DNA from: Wenxinia marina DSM 24838
GTDB taxonomy: Bacteria; Pseudomonadota; Alphaproteobacteria; Rhodobacterales; Rhodobacteraceae
DNA length: 64,000 bases
Assembly (NCBI RefSeq): GCF_000379485.1
Contig: NZ_KB902281.1
Span: 1 to 64,000, forward strand
Direction of reading: 5' to 3'
Positions 15,125-23,594 of this stretch are shown here, piece by piece. Made by a program: the position numbers and the translations under genes. A model generated the notes under the pieces. It was not told the origin of the DNA and did not search any database. It worked only from the letters and a program-made list of their open reading frames with translations. Within the stretch, counting starts at the first letter, position 1. The number at the start of each line of letters is the position of its first letter.

Positions 15125-16363
15125 CTAGGCCCGCGCGCCGTCCCGGTCAACGGGGCGCAGCCACAGCCAGAGCAGCGCCGCGACGGCCAGCGTCAGCGGC
15201 GGGACCATCGCGATGTTCACCGCCGCCCAGCCGCTCTCGGCCGTGCCGCCGGCGCAGTTCATCAGCCCGCCCGACGCGAGGCTGCCGAGGGTGACCGAAC
15301 CGAAGACGATCATGTCGTTCAGTCCCTGGATGCGCCCGCGCTCGGCGTCGATATGGCGGGCGGTCAGCATCGCCGTCGCGCCGATGAAGCCGAAGTTCCA
15401 GCCGATTCCGAGGAGGATCAGCGCGCCGAAGAAGTTCGTCAGCTCGACCCCCGCGAGGCCGACCGCGGCCGAGGCGCCGAGGATCGCGAGGCCGATCGAC
15501 ACGATCCGCGTCGCCCCGAAGCGGGCGATCAGGTTGCCGGTGAAGAAGGAGGGGACGAACATCGCCAGGACGTGGGCCGACACGATGTCGGCCGCGTTGT
15601 CGCGGGTGTATCCGCAGCCGACGACGGCCAGCGGCGTCGAGGTCATCATCAGGTTCATCAGCGCGTAGCTGACCGCGGCGACGAGGATCGCGACGGCGAT
15701 GCCGGGGGTGCGGATCATCTGCCCCAGCGAGCGTCCGGCGTCGGCCACCGCGCCGGCGGCGCGGCGCGGGGCGGGCAGGTCGAGGCCGAAGAACAGGAAC
15801 ACGCCGAGGGCGTTGATCGCCATCGCGGCGGCGTAGGTGCCGATGAAGGGGATCGCCGTCAGGTCGTCCGTCACCTTCACCAGCTGCGGCCCGATCAGCG
15901 CCGAGGCGAGGCCTCCAGCCATCACCCAGCTGATCGCCTTGGGCCGGAACGCGGCCGAGGCGGCGTCGGCGGCGGCGAAGCGGTAGAACCCCTGCGCCGA
16001 CATGTAGATGCCCGTCAGAAAGCTGCCGGCGAGGAGCAGACCGAAGCTGCCGACCGACAGGCCCAGTGCCGAGACCGCGGCGCCGAGGAACCCGCCCGCC
16101 GCGCCGATCTGGAAGCCGAGTCGCCGGCCGCGGCGCTGCATCAGCGGGCTCAGCCAGGGCGCGGTGGTCATCGAGCCGAAGACGATGAGAGAGATCGGCA
16201 GCGTCGCGAGGCACGGGTTCGGCGCCAGCATCTGCCCGGCGAGGCCGCCGATCACGAACAGCATCGGCATCTGGCTGCCCAGCAGCGCCTGCGCGAGGAT
16301 CAGGACGCCGACGTTGCGCCGGGCGCGGCGGTCGGTGTCGGCGGAAAGGGCGGCGTCGGTCAT
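15125..16363 (-). CDS. MFS transporter
   Basis: A 412-residue membrane protein with about twelve hydrophobic helices and the two-halves layout of the major facilitator superfamily, with a basic cytoplasmic loop (QRRGRRLGFQ) between helices 2 and 3. It resembles the alphaproteobacterial MFS group with a GGLAGQMLAPNP stretch and helix GSFLTGIYMSAQGFYRFAA. The substrate is unknown. It starts ten bases after the cobB stop on the same strand, so a link to cobalamin or cobalt traffic is possible but unproven. Confidence 0.85.
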   Translation of the reverse strand: MTDAALSADTDRRARRNVGVLILAQALLGSQMPMLFVIGGLAGQMLAPNPCLATLPISLIVFGSMTTAPWLSPLMQRRGRRLGFQIGAAGGFLGAAVSALGLSVGSFGLLLAGSFLTGIYMSAQGFYRFAAADAASAAFRPKAISWVMAGGLASALIGPQLVKVTDDLTAIPFIGTYAAAMAINALGVFLFFGLDLPAPRRAAGAVADAGRSLGQMIRTPGIAVAILVAAVSYALMNLMMTSTPLAVVGCGYTRDNAADIVSAHVLAMFVPSFFTGNLIARFGATRIVSIGLAILGASAAVGLAGVELTNFFGALILLGIGWNFGFIGATAMLTARHIDAERGRIQGLNDMIVFGSVTLGSLASGGLMNCAGGTAESGWAAVNIAMVPPLTLAVAALLWLWLRPVDRDGARA

Positions 16364-16373
16364 GCCGCCCCGG

Positions 16374-17660
16374 TTACGCCCCCGCCGGAGGAAGGTCCAT
16401 CGGCTCGATCAGGTGCAGGAACGAGCCGGAGACGCGGCCGAGCCGCAGGCCCGCGTCGAGGAGGTCGGCGCCTTCGGCATCGCTCACGTCCGTCAGGAGC
16501 GGGTCGCCTTCGGCGCGGAGCGTCCGGGCATAGTGGAACTCGTGAGCGGCCCAGGGTCCGGCGAGCGGCCCGGCGACGACACGCGCGCGGCGATAGCCGA
16601 GGTGCAGCCGGGGGGCAGCGAAGGAGGTCTCGAGCCGCAGCAGGCCCGCCATCGCATGCCGCGTTCCGGCCGCGTCGACGAGACCGTCGCCCAGAACCAT
16701 GTAGCCGCCGCATTCTCCCACGACATCAGCCGTCTGAGAGGCTTTCCTCAGGCTTTGCATGAAAGTCTGCGCCACGCTCAGGCGCTGCGCGTGAAGTTCC
16801 GGATAACCGCCCGGCAGATAGACGAAATCCGCCCCCGGCACCGTCTCGTCCGCGAGCGGCGAGAAGAAGGCGATCTCGGCGCCTGCCTCGCGCCAGTCGG
16901 CGAGGAGGTGGGGATAGCTGAAGCCGAAGGCGGCGTCGCGGGCCACGGCGATGCGCTGGCCCGGCGGGCGGCGCCGGGGCGGCACGGCTCCGCCTGTCGG
17001 CGGTCGCGCCAGCCCTTCCAGCGCATGGAGATCGATCCGCTCCGCGACGGTGCGGCCGGCGTGGGCGAGGAAGGCGTCGAGGTCGTCGCGCTCCTCCGCC
17101 TGGACGAGGCCCAGGTGGCGGGAAGGATGCGCGAGCGCGGCATCCCGCGGGATGGCGCCAAGGACGGGGACGTCAAGGGAATCAAGAGCCTGCCGCAGCA
17201 TCCTCACGTGACGCTCCGACCCCGTCCGGTTCAGGATCACGCCCGCGATCCGCACCTCCGGGTCGAACCCCGCAAAACCGGCCACCAGCGCCGCCACCGA
17301 CTGGCCAATCCGCGCAGCGTCCACCACCAGCACGACCGGCAGGCCCAGCACCTTCGCGAGATCCGCGACCGATCCGCCGCCGCCTGCCGCGCCGTCGAAC
17401 AGTCCCATCGCACCTTCGACGATCAGCAGGTCGTCCGTCGCCGCCAGCGCCCGCAGCCGCGCCGGCGACATCGCCCAGGCGTCGAGGTTCACCGACGGCG
17501 CGCCGCAGGCCGCCTCGTGGAAACGCGGGTCGATGTAGTCCGGCCCCGACTTCGCGCCCCGCACGGCCACGCCCCGGTCCCGGAACGCCCGCAGCAGGCC
17601 AAGCGTCACCAGCGTCTTGCCGCTTCCCGAGGCGGGGGCGGCGACGATCAGGCCGGGCAT
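16374..17660 (-). CDS. cobB: Cobyrinate/hydrogenobyrinate a,c-diamide synthase
   Basis: Uses ATP and glutamine to amidate side chains a and c of the corrin ring. The 428-residue protein has an N-terminal P-loop dethiobiotin-synthetase-like domain (APASGSGKTLVTLGLL, then KSGPDYIDPRFH) and a C-terminal class I glutamine amidotransferase domain with the nucleophile in GECGGYMVLG near residue 315 and a late HEFHYAR. In aerobic pathways the substrate is hydrogenobyrinate; the anaerobic homologue CbiA uses cobyrinate. It starts directly after the stop of cobA, so the two form an operon. Confidence 0.95.
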   Translation of the reverse strand: MPGLIVAAPASGSGKTLVTLGLLRAFRDRGVAVRGAKSGPDYIDPRFHEAACGAPSVNLDAWAMSPARLRALAATDDLLIVEGAMGLFDGAAGGGGSVADLAKVLGLPVVLVVDAARIGQSVAALVAGFAGFDPEVRIAGVILNRTGSERHVRMLRQALDSLDVPVLGAIPRDAALAHPSRHLGLVQAEERDDLDAFLAHAGRTVAERIDLHALEGLARPPTGGAVPPRRRPPGQRIAVARDAAFGFSYPHLLADWREAGAEIAFFSPLADETVPGADFVYLPGGYPELHAQRLSVAQTFMQSLRKASQTADVVGECGGYMVLGDGLVDAAGTRHAMAGLLRLETSFAAPRLHLGYRRARVVAGPLAGPWAAHEFHYARTLRAEGDPLLTDVSDAEGADLLDAGLRLGRVSGSFLHLIEPMDLPPAGA

Positions 17661-18491
17661 TCAGCCCGCATCGGAGAGCCGCCGCGTGCCCAGCGGATCG
17701 GCGTCGGCGGCCTCCCACGGCTCGGCCAGGACCTGCCGCAGCAGGACCGTCCGCCCGACGCACAGGATCGCCGGCGGCTCCAGTCCCGCCGCGTCGATGT
17801 CCGCCTCCAGCCGCGCAAGGGTCGTCTCCAGCACGCGCTGGCGGGGCGTCGCGGCCTCGCAGACGACCGCGCAGGGCTCGTCCCCCGAGCGGCCTGCGCC
17901 GATCAGCGAGGCGGCGATGCGGCCGACATGCTTCATCCCCATGTAGATCACGATGACCTGGCTGCCGCGGGCGATCGCGTCCCAGTCGAGGGCGGAGGGC
18001 GCCTCGCCGGACTGGTCGTGGCCGGTGACGAAGGTGACGGACTGGTTCACGTCGCGGTGGGTGACCGGGATGCCGGCATAGGCGAGGCCGCCGATTCCCG
18101 CGGTCACGCCCGGAATGACGCGGACGGGGACGCGGTGGGCGACCAGCGTCTGCGCCTCCTCGCCGCCGCGGCCGAAGACGAAGGGATCGCCGCCCTTCAG
18201 CCGCAGGACGCGCTTGCCGGCCCGCGCCAGCTCCACCAGCCGCAGCGAGATGTCGCGCTGCTTGGCCGACGGCTTGCCGCCGCGCTTGCCGGCGTAGATG
18301 TGCTCCGCCCCCGGCGCGAGGTCTAGGATCGTGGTGTCGACGAGCGCGTCGTAGACCACCACGTCCGCCTGCCGCAGGCCGTTCAGCGCGTGCAGGGTCA
18401 GCAGGCCCGGATCGCCCGGCCCGGCGCCGCACAGCCAGACCCATCCGGGCTGGAACACCGGCAGGCCGGCGGGAAGAGTCGACTCGCTCAT
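17661..18491 (-). CDS. cobA: Uroporphyrinogen-III C-methyltransferase
   Basis: Adds methyl groups from SAM at C2 and C7 of uroporphyrinogen III, giving precorrin-2 for cobalamin and siroheme. The 276-residue protein shows the tetrapyrrole methylase motifs: VWLCGAGPGDPGLLTLHAL near the start, VVVYDALV, LKGGDPFVFGRGGEEA, and VIPGVTAGIGGLAYAGIPVTHR. It lacks the CysG dehydrogenase half, so precorrin-2 oxidation must be done by another protein. The ATG at 18491 (MSESTLPAG) is chosen; a start farther upstream would approach the divergent cbiD gene. Confidence 0.95.
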   Translation of the reverse strand: MSESTLPAGLPVFQPGWVWLCGAGPGDPGLLTLHALNGLRQADVVVYDALVDTTILDLAPGAEHIYAGKRGGKPSAKQRDISLRLVELARAGKRVLRLKGGDPFVFGRGGEEAQTLVAHRVPVRVIPGVTAGIGGLAYAGIPVTHRDVNQSVTFVTGHDQSGEAPSALDWDAIARGSQVIVIYMGMKHVGRIAASLIGAGRSGDEPCAVVCEAATPRQRVLETTLARLEADIDAAGLEPPAILCVGRTVLLRQVLAEPWEAADADPLGTRRLSDAG

Positions 18492-18579
18492 GTCCCCGTC
18501 ATGCCACCTCGCGCCGCTGCGGCAAAGCGCGGGCGCGACCATTGGCGGCGCAGGTGCGTCCCGCTAGTGTCGCGCGGCG

Positions 18580-19620
18580 ATGACCGACACCCCCCTCCGC
18601 CGCGGCTGGACCACCGGCGCCTGCGCGACCGCGGCGACGAAGGCTGCGCTGACGCGGCTTTGGGGCGGGAGCTGGCCCGAGGCGGTGACGATCCGCCTGC
18701 CGAAAGGGGAGACGCCGAGTTTCGCGGTGGCGCACAGGGCGGAGGGCGACGGCTGGGCCGAGGCCGGCATCGTCAAGGACGCCGGCGACGACCCCGACGT
18801 GACGCACGGCGCGATGATCGTGGCGCGCGTGGCCGGCTCGCAGGGCGGCGTGATCTTCCGCGCGGGCGAGGGCGTCGGCACCGTCACGAAACCCGGCCTG
18901 CCGATCCCGCCGGGGGAGCCGGCGATCAACCCGGTGCCGCGGGCGATGATGGACGAGGTGGTGGCGGAGCTCGCCTCCGAGCACGGGCGGGCGCCGGACG
19001 TGGAGATCACCATCTCCGTCCCCGGCGGCGCGGCGCTGGCGGCGAAGACCTGGAACCCCCGCCTCGGCATCGAAGGGGGCCTGTCGATCCTCGGCACGAC
19101 GGGCATCGTCCGCCCGTTCAGCTGCGCCGCCTGGATCGCCTCGATCCACCGCGGCATCGACGTGGCCCGCGCCTCGGGCCAGGCCCACGTCGCCGGCTGC
19201 ACCGGGGCCACGTCGGAGAGGGCGGTGCAGGCGCGGTACGGCCTGCCGGACCATGCGATGCTCGACATGGGCGACTTCGCGGGGGGCATGCTGAAGTACC
19301 TGCGCCGACACCCGGTGGAGCGGATCACCATCGGCGGCGGCATCGGCAAGCTGGCGAAGCTGGCGCAGGGGGCGGGGGATCTGCATTCGGGGCGCAGCCA
19401 GGTGGATCTCGGCCGGCTGGCGGAGTGGGCGGGGGACGCGCGGGTGCAGGGCGCGAATACCGCGCTGGAGGCGCTGACGCTGGCCCCGCATCTGGCGGAC
19501 ATCGTCGGCCGCGAGGCTGCCGCGGCAGCGCTCCGCCTGCTCCGGCCGGAGACCCCGGTCCGCCTCGGCGTCGTCGTGGTCGCCCGCGACGGCACGATCC
19601 TGGCGGAGGCCGAGGCGTGA
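18580..19620 (+). CDS. cbiD: Cobalt-precorrin-5B C1-methyltransferase
   Basis: Methylates C1 of the corrin precursor with loss of the extruded acetaldehyde unit. The 346 residues start with RRGWTTGACATAATKAAL, the CbiD signature, followed by VKDAGDDPDVTHG, GEGVGTVTKPGLPIPPGEPAINPVPR and TIGGGIGKLAKLAQG. CbiD belongs to the anaerobic-type pathway, where CobF is the aerobic counterpart, so its presence beside aerobic-type gene names suggests a mixed pathway. It diverges from cobA, and its stop overlaps the GTG of cobK. Confidence 0.95.
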   Translation: MTDTPLRRGWTTGACATAATKAALTRLWGGSWPEAVTIRLPKGETPSFAVAHRAEGDGWAEAGIVKDAGDDPDVTHGAMIVARVAGSQGGVIFRAGEGVGTVTKPGLPIPPGEPAINPVPRAMMDEVVAELASEHGRAPDVEITISVPGGAALAAKTWNPRLGIEGGLSILGTTGIVRPFSCAAWIASIHRGIDVARASGQAHVAGCTGATSERAVQARYGLPDHAMLDMGDFAGGMLKYLRRHPVERITIGGGIGKLAKLAQGAGDLHSGRSQVDLGRLAEWAGDARVQGANTALEALTLAPHLADIVGREAAAAALRLLRPETPVRLGVVVVARDGTILAEAEA

Positions 19621-20351
19621 AGGTCCTCCTCCTCGCCGGCACCCGAGAGGGGCGCGAGATGGCGGAACGGCTGTCGCGCGCCGGCGTGCCCGCGCTCGTC
19701 TCGCTGGCGGGCGCGACGGACCGGCCGCTGCCCCTGCCGCTGCCGACGCGGCGGGGCGGCTTCGGAGGGGCGGAGGGCTTTCTCGACTGCCTGCGGGTCG
19801 AGGGGATCACGGCCGTGGTCGATGCCACGCACCCGTTCGCCGCCCGCATCACCGATCGCACGGGGCGACTGTGCGCCGAGCAGGGCGTCCCCTACCTGCA
19901 GATTCTCCGCCCCGGCTGGCAGGAGGGCGACGGCGACCGCTGGACCCGCATCGCCCGGCTGGAGGACGCGGCCGGGCTGATCCCCACCGGCGCGACGGTC
20001 TTCCTCGCCACCGGGCGGCAATCGCTGGGCGCCGCCGCAGAGCTCGCCGGGCGTCGTCTCATGCTGCGGGTGATCGATCCGCCCAAGGAACCGTTCCCGA
20101 TCGAGGGAGGGGACTACGTCGTCGGCCGCCCGCCCTTCACGCTGGACGCCGAGAAGGCGCTGTTCGCGCTGACCGGCGTCGACTGGCTTGTCGTCAAGGA
20201 TTCGGGCGGCGACGAGGGCCGGGCGAAACTGGACGCCGCCCGCGCGCTCGGGCTGCCGGTCGCTTTGATCGACCGACCGCCGCTGCCGGACGCGCCCCGC
20301 GTGACGACGGCGGAGGCGGCGATGGCATGGGTGCGGGGCCTGCCGCTGTGA
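19617..20351 (+). CDS. cobK: Precorrin-6A reductase
   Basis: Reduces the precorrin-6A macrocycle with NADPH. The 244 residues begin KVLLLAGTREGREMAERL, the dinucleotide-binding start of the CobK/CbiJ family, followed by VDATHPFAARIT, then FLATGRQSLG and PFPIEGGDYVVGRPPFTL, and KDSGGDEGRAKLDAARALG near the C-terminus, which binds substrate. The start is GTG at 19617, overlapping the cbiD stop (GTGA). Its own stop overlaps the next start, which ties corrin synthesis to an alkA-type gene in one transcript. Confidence 0.93.
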   Translation: MKVLLLAGTREGREMAERLSRAGVPALVSLAGATDRPLPLPLPTRRGGFGGAEGFLDCLRVEGITAVVDATHPFAARITDRTGRLCAEQGVPYLQILRPGWQEGDGDRWTRIARLEDAAGLIPTGATVFLATGRQSLGAAAELAGRRLMLRVIDPPKEPFPIEGGDYVVGRPPFTLDAEKALFALTGVDWLVVKDSGGDEGRAKLDAARALGLPVALIDRPPLPDAPRVTTAEAAMAWVRGLPL

Positions 20352-20980
20352 GCGTCGGGCGGATCATCGTGGGCGACGCTTGCGTCGCCGAGGGCGCCGA
20401 GTGGCTCGCCGTCGCCGAGCCGCGCTTCGCCCCGGCGCTGGCGGCGGTCGGCCCGCTGCCGCTGCGCCGGACCAGCGACGGCTTCGACCGGCTGTTCAAC
20501 GCCATCATCGGCCAGCAGGTCTCGGTTGCCTCGCAACGGGCGATCTGGGCGCGGATCGAGGCGGCGGGGCTGACCGATCCGCAGGCCGTCCTCGCGGCCG
20601 ACGACGAGACGCTGCGCGCCGTCGGCCTGTCGCGGCCGAAGATGCGCTATGCCCGCGCGCTCGCCGGGGCGGGCATCGACTATGCGGCGCTGCGCGAGAC
20701 GCCCACCGACGAAGTGATCGCCACTCTCACCGCCATCCCCGGCATCGGGGTCTGGACGGCGGAGATCTACGCCATGTTCGCCCTCGGCCGCGCCGACGTC
20801 TTCGCCCCCGGTGACCTTGCGCTGCAGGAGGGGGCGCGCCTTCTCTTCGACCTGCCCGAGCGGCCGACGGAGAGGGCGCTCCGCGAGATGGCCGGGGCGT
20901 GGAGCCCGTGGCGCAGCGTTGCGGCCCGTGCGCTGTGGGCCTACTACCGGCACGCCAAGGGCAGGGAAGGGATCACATGA
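20348..20980 (+). CDS. DNA-3-methyladenine glycosylase II (AlkA-type, HhH-GPD)
   Basis: Removes alkylated bases such as 3-methyladenine from DNA. The 210-residue protein has the HhH-GPD core: FNAIIGQQVSVASQRAIW, the hairpin LTAIPGIGVWTAEIYAMF and the catalytic aspartate D156 in FAPGDLALQ. It lacks the Ada-like N-terminal domain of E. coli AlkA, as short bacterial homologues do. The GTG at 20348 overlaps the cobK stop, and its stop overlaps the ATG of the esterase, so this repair gene is embedded in an operon with unrelated metabolic genes. Confidence 0.92.
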   Translation: MSVGRIIVGDACVAEGAEWLAVAEPRFAPALAAVGPLPLRRTSDGFDRLFNAIIGQQVSVASQRAIWARIEAAGLTDPQAVLAADDETLRAVGLSRPKMRYARALAGAGIDYAALRETPTDEVIATLTAIPGIGVWTAEIYAMFALGRADVFAPGDLALQEGARLLFDLPERPTERALREMAGAWSPWRSVAARALWAYYRHAKGREGIT

Positions 20981-21645
20981 CACGCGCACTGGACGCCGGC
21001 CGGCGAGAGCCGCTTTCGGGCGAGACCCGCTCGGCCGTCATCTTCCTGCACGGCTACGGCGCCAACGGCGCCGACCTGCTCGGCCTCGCCGACCCGCTGG
21101 CGGAGTTCATGCCCGACACGCTGTTCCTCGCCCCCGACGCGCCCGAGGCCTGCGCCGGGGCGCCGTTCGGGTTCCAGTGGTTCCCGATCCCCTGGATCGA
21201 CGGGTCGAGCGAGGAGGAGAGCCGCGCTGGCGCCGTCCGCGCGGCCGAGGACCTCAACGCCTTTCTCGACGGCGTGATGGTGGACGAGGATCTGCTACCC
21301 GAGCAGGTCATGCTGTTCGGCTTCTCCCAGGGGACGATGATGGCGCTCCATGTCGCACCGCGCCGCGAGGATCCGGTCGCCGGCGTCGTCGCCTTCTCCG
21401 GCCGCCTGCTGGAGCCGGAGCTGCTCGCCGACGAGGTGGTCAGCCGCCCGCCGGTCCTGCTGGTCCACGGCGACCAGGACGAGGTCGTGCCGCCGCAGTC
21501 GCTGCCCGACGCCGCGCAGGCGCTGCAGGAGGCCGGCTGGACCGAGGTCTACGCCCACGTGATGAAGGGCACCGCCCACGGCATCGCGCCGGACGGCCTG
21601 CAGGTGGCGCTGGCCTTCATGCGCGAGCGGCTGGGACTGGGCTGA
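20977..21645 (+). CDS. Alpha/beta-hydrolase, carboxylesterase/phospholipase family
   Basis: A 222-residue esterase of the acyl-protein thioesterase/carboxylesterase family. The catalytic triad is S117 in GFSQG, D168 in HGDQDEVVP and H201 in GTAHGI; the oxyanion segment is FLHGYGANGADLL. It has no signal peptide and should be cytoplasmic. Substrate range in this family is broad (short esters, lysophospholipids). The ATG overlaps the stop of the glycosylase gene by four bases. It is convergent with hemB, 12 bases apart. Confidence 0.92.
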   Translation: MTRALDAGRREPLSGETRSAVIFLHGYGANGADLLGLADPLAEFMPDTLFLAPDAPEACAGAPFGFQWFPIPWIDGSSEEESRAGAVRAAEDLNAFLDGVMVDEDLLPEQVMLFGFSQGTMMALHVAPRREDPVAGVVAFSGRLLEPELLADEVVSRPPVLLVHGDQDEVVPPQSLPDAAQALQEAGWTEVYAHVMKGTAHGIAPDGLQVALAFMRERLGLG

Positions 21646-21657
21646 CGGCGGGCGGCC

Positions 21658-22668
21658 TCAGCCGTTCAGCAGGCGGGCCGCCGCGGGGGCGTAGTAGGTG
21701 AGGATGCCGTCGCAGCCGGCGCGCTTGAAGGCGAGAAGGCTCTCCATCATCACCGCCTCGCCCTTCAGCCAGCCGTTCTGCGCGGCCGCCTGCAGCATCG
21801 CGTACTCGCCCGACACCTGGTAGGCGAAGGTCGGCACGCCGAAGCCGTCCTTCACCCGGCGGCAGACGTCGAGGTAGGGCATCCCCGGCTTCACCATCAC
21901 CATGTCGGCCCCCTCGGCGAGGTCGCGGGCGACGCAGCGCATCGCCTCGTCGCCGTTTCCCGGGTCGATCTGGTAGGTCTTTTTGTCGCCCTTGAGCGCG
22001 GCGGACGCGCCGACGGCATCGCGGAACGGACCGTAGAAGGCGCTCGCGAACTTGGCGGCGTAGCTGAGGATCGCGACGTCGCGGTGGCCTTCGGATTCCA
22101 GCGCCCCGCGGATCGCGCCGATCCGCCCGTCCATCATGTCCGAGGGGCCGAGGATGTCGGCCCCCGCCTCCGCCTGCGCCAGGGCCATCTTCACCAGCGC
22201 CTCGACCGTCTCGTCGTTCACCACGTCGCCGTCCCGGACGTACCCGTCCTGGCCGTCGATGTTGTAGGGGTCGAGCGCGATGTCGGTCATCACCGCGATG
22301 TCGGGGCAGGCGTCTTTGATCTCGCGGATCGCGCGATTGGTGAGGTTGTCGGAATCCCAGGCCATCGCGCAGTCGGAGGTGCGCGCCTCCATCGAGGTGT
22401 AGGGAAAGAGGCAGATCGCCGGGATGCCGAGGGCCTGCGCCTCGCGCGCGGCGGCACCGATCCGGTCGACCGTGCGGCGCACGACGCCGGGCATCGAGGG
22501 CACGGGCGTCTCCTCGTCGCGGCCCTCCATCAGGAAGACCGGCCAGATGAAGTCGGCCGGAGAAAGTGTGTTCTCGGCCACCATGGCGCGCAGGGCCGGA
22601 GTGCGGCGGACGCGGCGCATCCGGGCGGCGGGGTAGGGCGCGGGAAACTGTACGAGGGGCGTAACCAT
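21658..22668 (-). CDS. hemB: Delta-aminolevulinic acid dehydratase (porphobilinogen synthase)
   Basis: Joins two aminolevulinate molecules to porphobilinogen, feeding heme and the cobalamin genes in this window. The 336-residue product has the two Schiff-base lysine regions, SYAAKFASAFYGPFRDA and MVMVKPGMPYLD. The metal-site region reads DIALDPYNIDGQDG and lacks the cysteine triad of zinc enzymes, so it is probably the magnesium or metal-independent type, as in Rhodobacter. ATG at 22668 has AAAGG ten bases upstream; an ATG at 22686 is an alternative. Confidence 0.95.
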   Translation of the reverse strand: MVTPLVQFPAPYPAARMRRVRRTPALRAMVAENTLSPADFIWPVFLMEGRDEETPVPSMPGVVRRTVDRIGAAAREAQALGIPAICLFPYTSMEARTSDCAMAWDSDNLTNRAIREIKDACPDIAVMTDIALDPYNIDGQDGYVRDGDVVNDETVEALVKMALAQAEAGADILGPSDMMDGRIGAIRGALESEGHRDVAILSYAAKFASAFYGPFRDAVGASAALKGDKKTYQIDPGNGDEAMRCVARDLAEGADMVMVKPGMPYLDVCRRVKDGFGVPTFAYQVSGEYAMLQAAAQNGWLKGEAVMMESLLAFKRAGCDGILTYYAPAAARLLNG

Positions 22669-22812
22669 GCGGAAACTGCCTTTCATGTCACACCCCGAGC
22701 GCTCGCACGGATCGGCCTCGGCGGCAAGTCTGGCGGCCCGCCGGGGCCGCCGCTAGGGTCCGCGCGAACCGGCCCGCCAGAGGCCGCCGCTGCCAGCAAC
22801 CGACCGATCCCG

Positions 22813-23343
22813 GTGACCTTTACCCAGACCCTCTTCGAAGTCATCGACATGCGGTCGTTCTCGAACCTGTGGTTCTGGATCGTCCTCGCGGTCATGTGGT
22901 CGTCGGCCAGCCACTACGTCATGGGCATCCCCTACGACATGCTGATCCGCGCCCGCCGGCACGGCGGGCAGGCGACGGCCGACCTCGAGGACATGGTCCG
23001 GGTGATGGTCAACCGGATCCTCTACATCACGCGCCAGTCGGGGCTGTGGCTGCTGGGGTTCGGCGCCTTCCTGATGACCGCGCTCCTCGTCCTCGCCTTC
23101 TGGTACTGGGTGGAGTTCGCGCAGGCCGTGGTCCTGCTCGCCCTGCCGATGAGCCTCGTCGGCGCGATGAGCATCGCGACCGCCCGCCGGATCGAGGCCG
23201 AGCAGCCCACGGGCGAGGCGCTGTTCAAGCGGCTGACGCGGCACCGGCTGTGGACGCAGGTGATCGGAATGGTGTCGATCTTCGTCACCGCGATGTTCGG
23301 CATGTACCAGAACCTGACGGTCAGCCCGATCCCGGGCTGGTAG
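22813..23343 (+). CDS. Membrane protein, 'component of SufBCD complex' family
   Basis: A 176-residue membrane protein with the conserved start FEVIDMRSFSNLWFWIVLAV, three or four hydrophobic segments (about 18-38, 75-100, 102-120, 145-165) and a basic loop with RARRHGGQ. Databases label this Rhodobacterales family 'component of SufBCD complex', a name that reflects annotation history rather than shown function. The start is GTG at 22813, because the conserved part begins well before the internal ATG at 22852. It diverges from hemB; no suf gene is in the window. Confidence 0.75.
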   Translation: MTFTQTLFEVIDMRSFSNLWFWIVLAVMWSSASHYVMGIPYDMLIRARRHGGQATADLEDMVRVMVNRILYITRQSGLWLLGFGAFLMTALLVLAFWYWVEFAQAVVLLALPMSLVGAMSIATARRIEAEQPTGEALFKRLTRHRLWTQVIGMVSIFVTAMFGMYQNLTVSPIPGW

Positions 23344-23412
23344 GCTGCGGACGGGGAGAGGGGCGGCGCTCAGCTGCGCGGGGTTCGGTCAAGCCTTGCA
23401 TCTGCAAGAGAC

Positions 23413-23490
23413 CCCGCCCCGGCCCTGAGCCGGGGCCTCGCCCTGTCCAGCACTCTGTCACGTCGGGGCCCCGGCTCAAGGCCGGAGCGG
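23413..23490. repeat. REP-like inverted pair upstream of mfd
   Basis: CCCGCCCCGGCCCTGAGCC at the left and GGGGCCCCGGCTCAAGGCC at the right form another facing pair of the repeat found at 4060-4145 and 8602-9027. It lies in the 251-base gap between two plus-strand genes. No other structure or gene was recognised in this gap. Confidence 0.75.
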
Positions 23491-23594
23491 ATCGACAAAA
23501 GCGCCGCCGACAGCGCCCGTGGCCTCCTCACGACACCGTTCACCGTGCGCGGCGCGCCAGTTGACTCCGCCCGCGCAAGCCGTAGGTCAGCGCC

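Noticed and set aside
18492-18579. Possible cobalamin riboswitch between cobA and cbiD
   Set aside because: The gap is only 88 bases and shows no B12-box-like sequence or room for the full aptamer.
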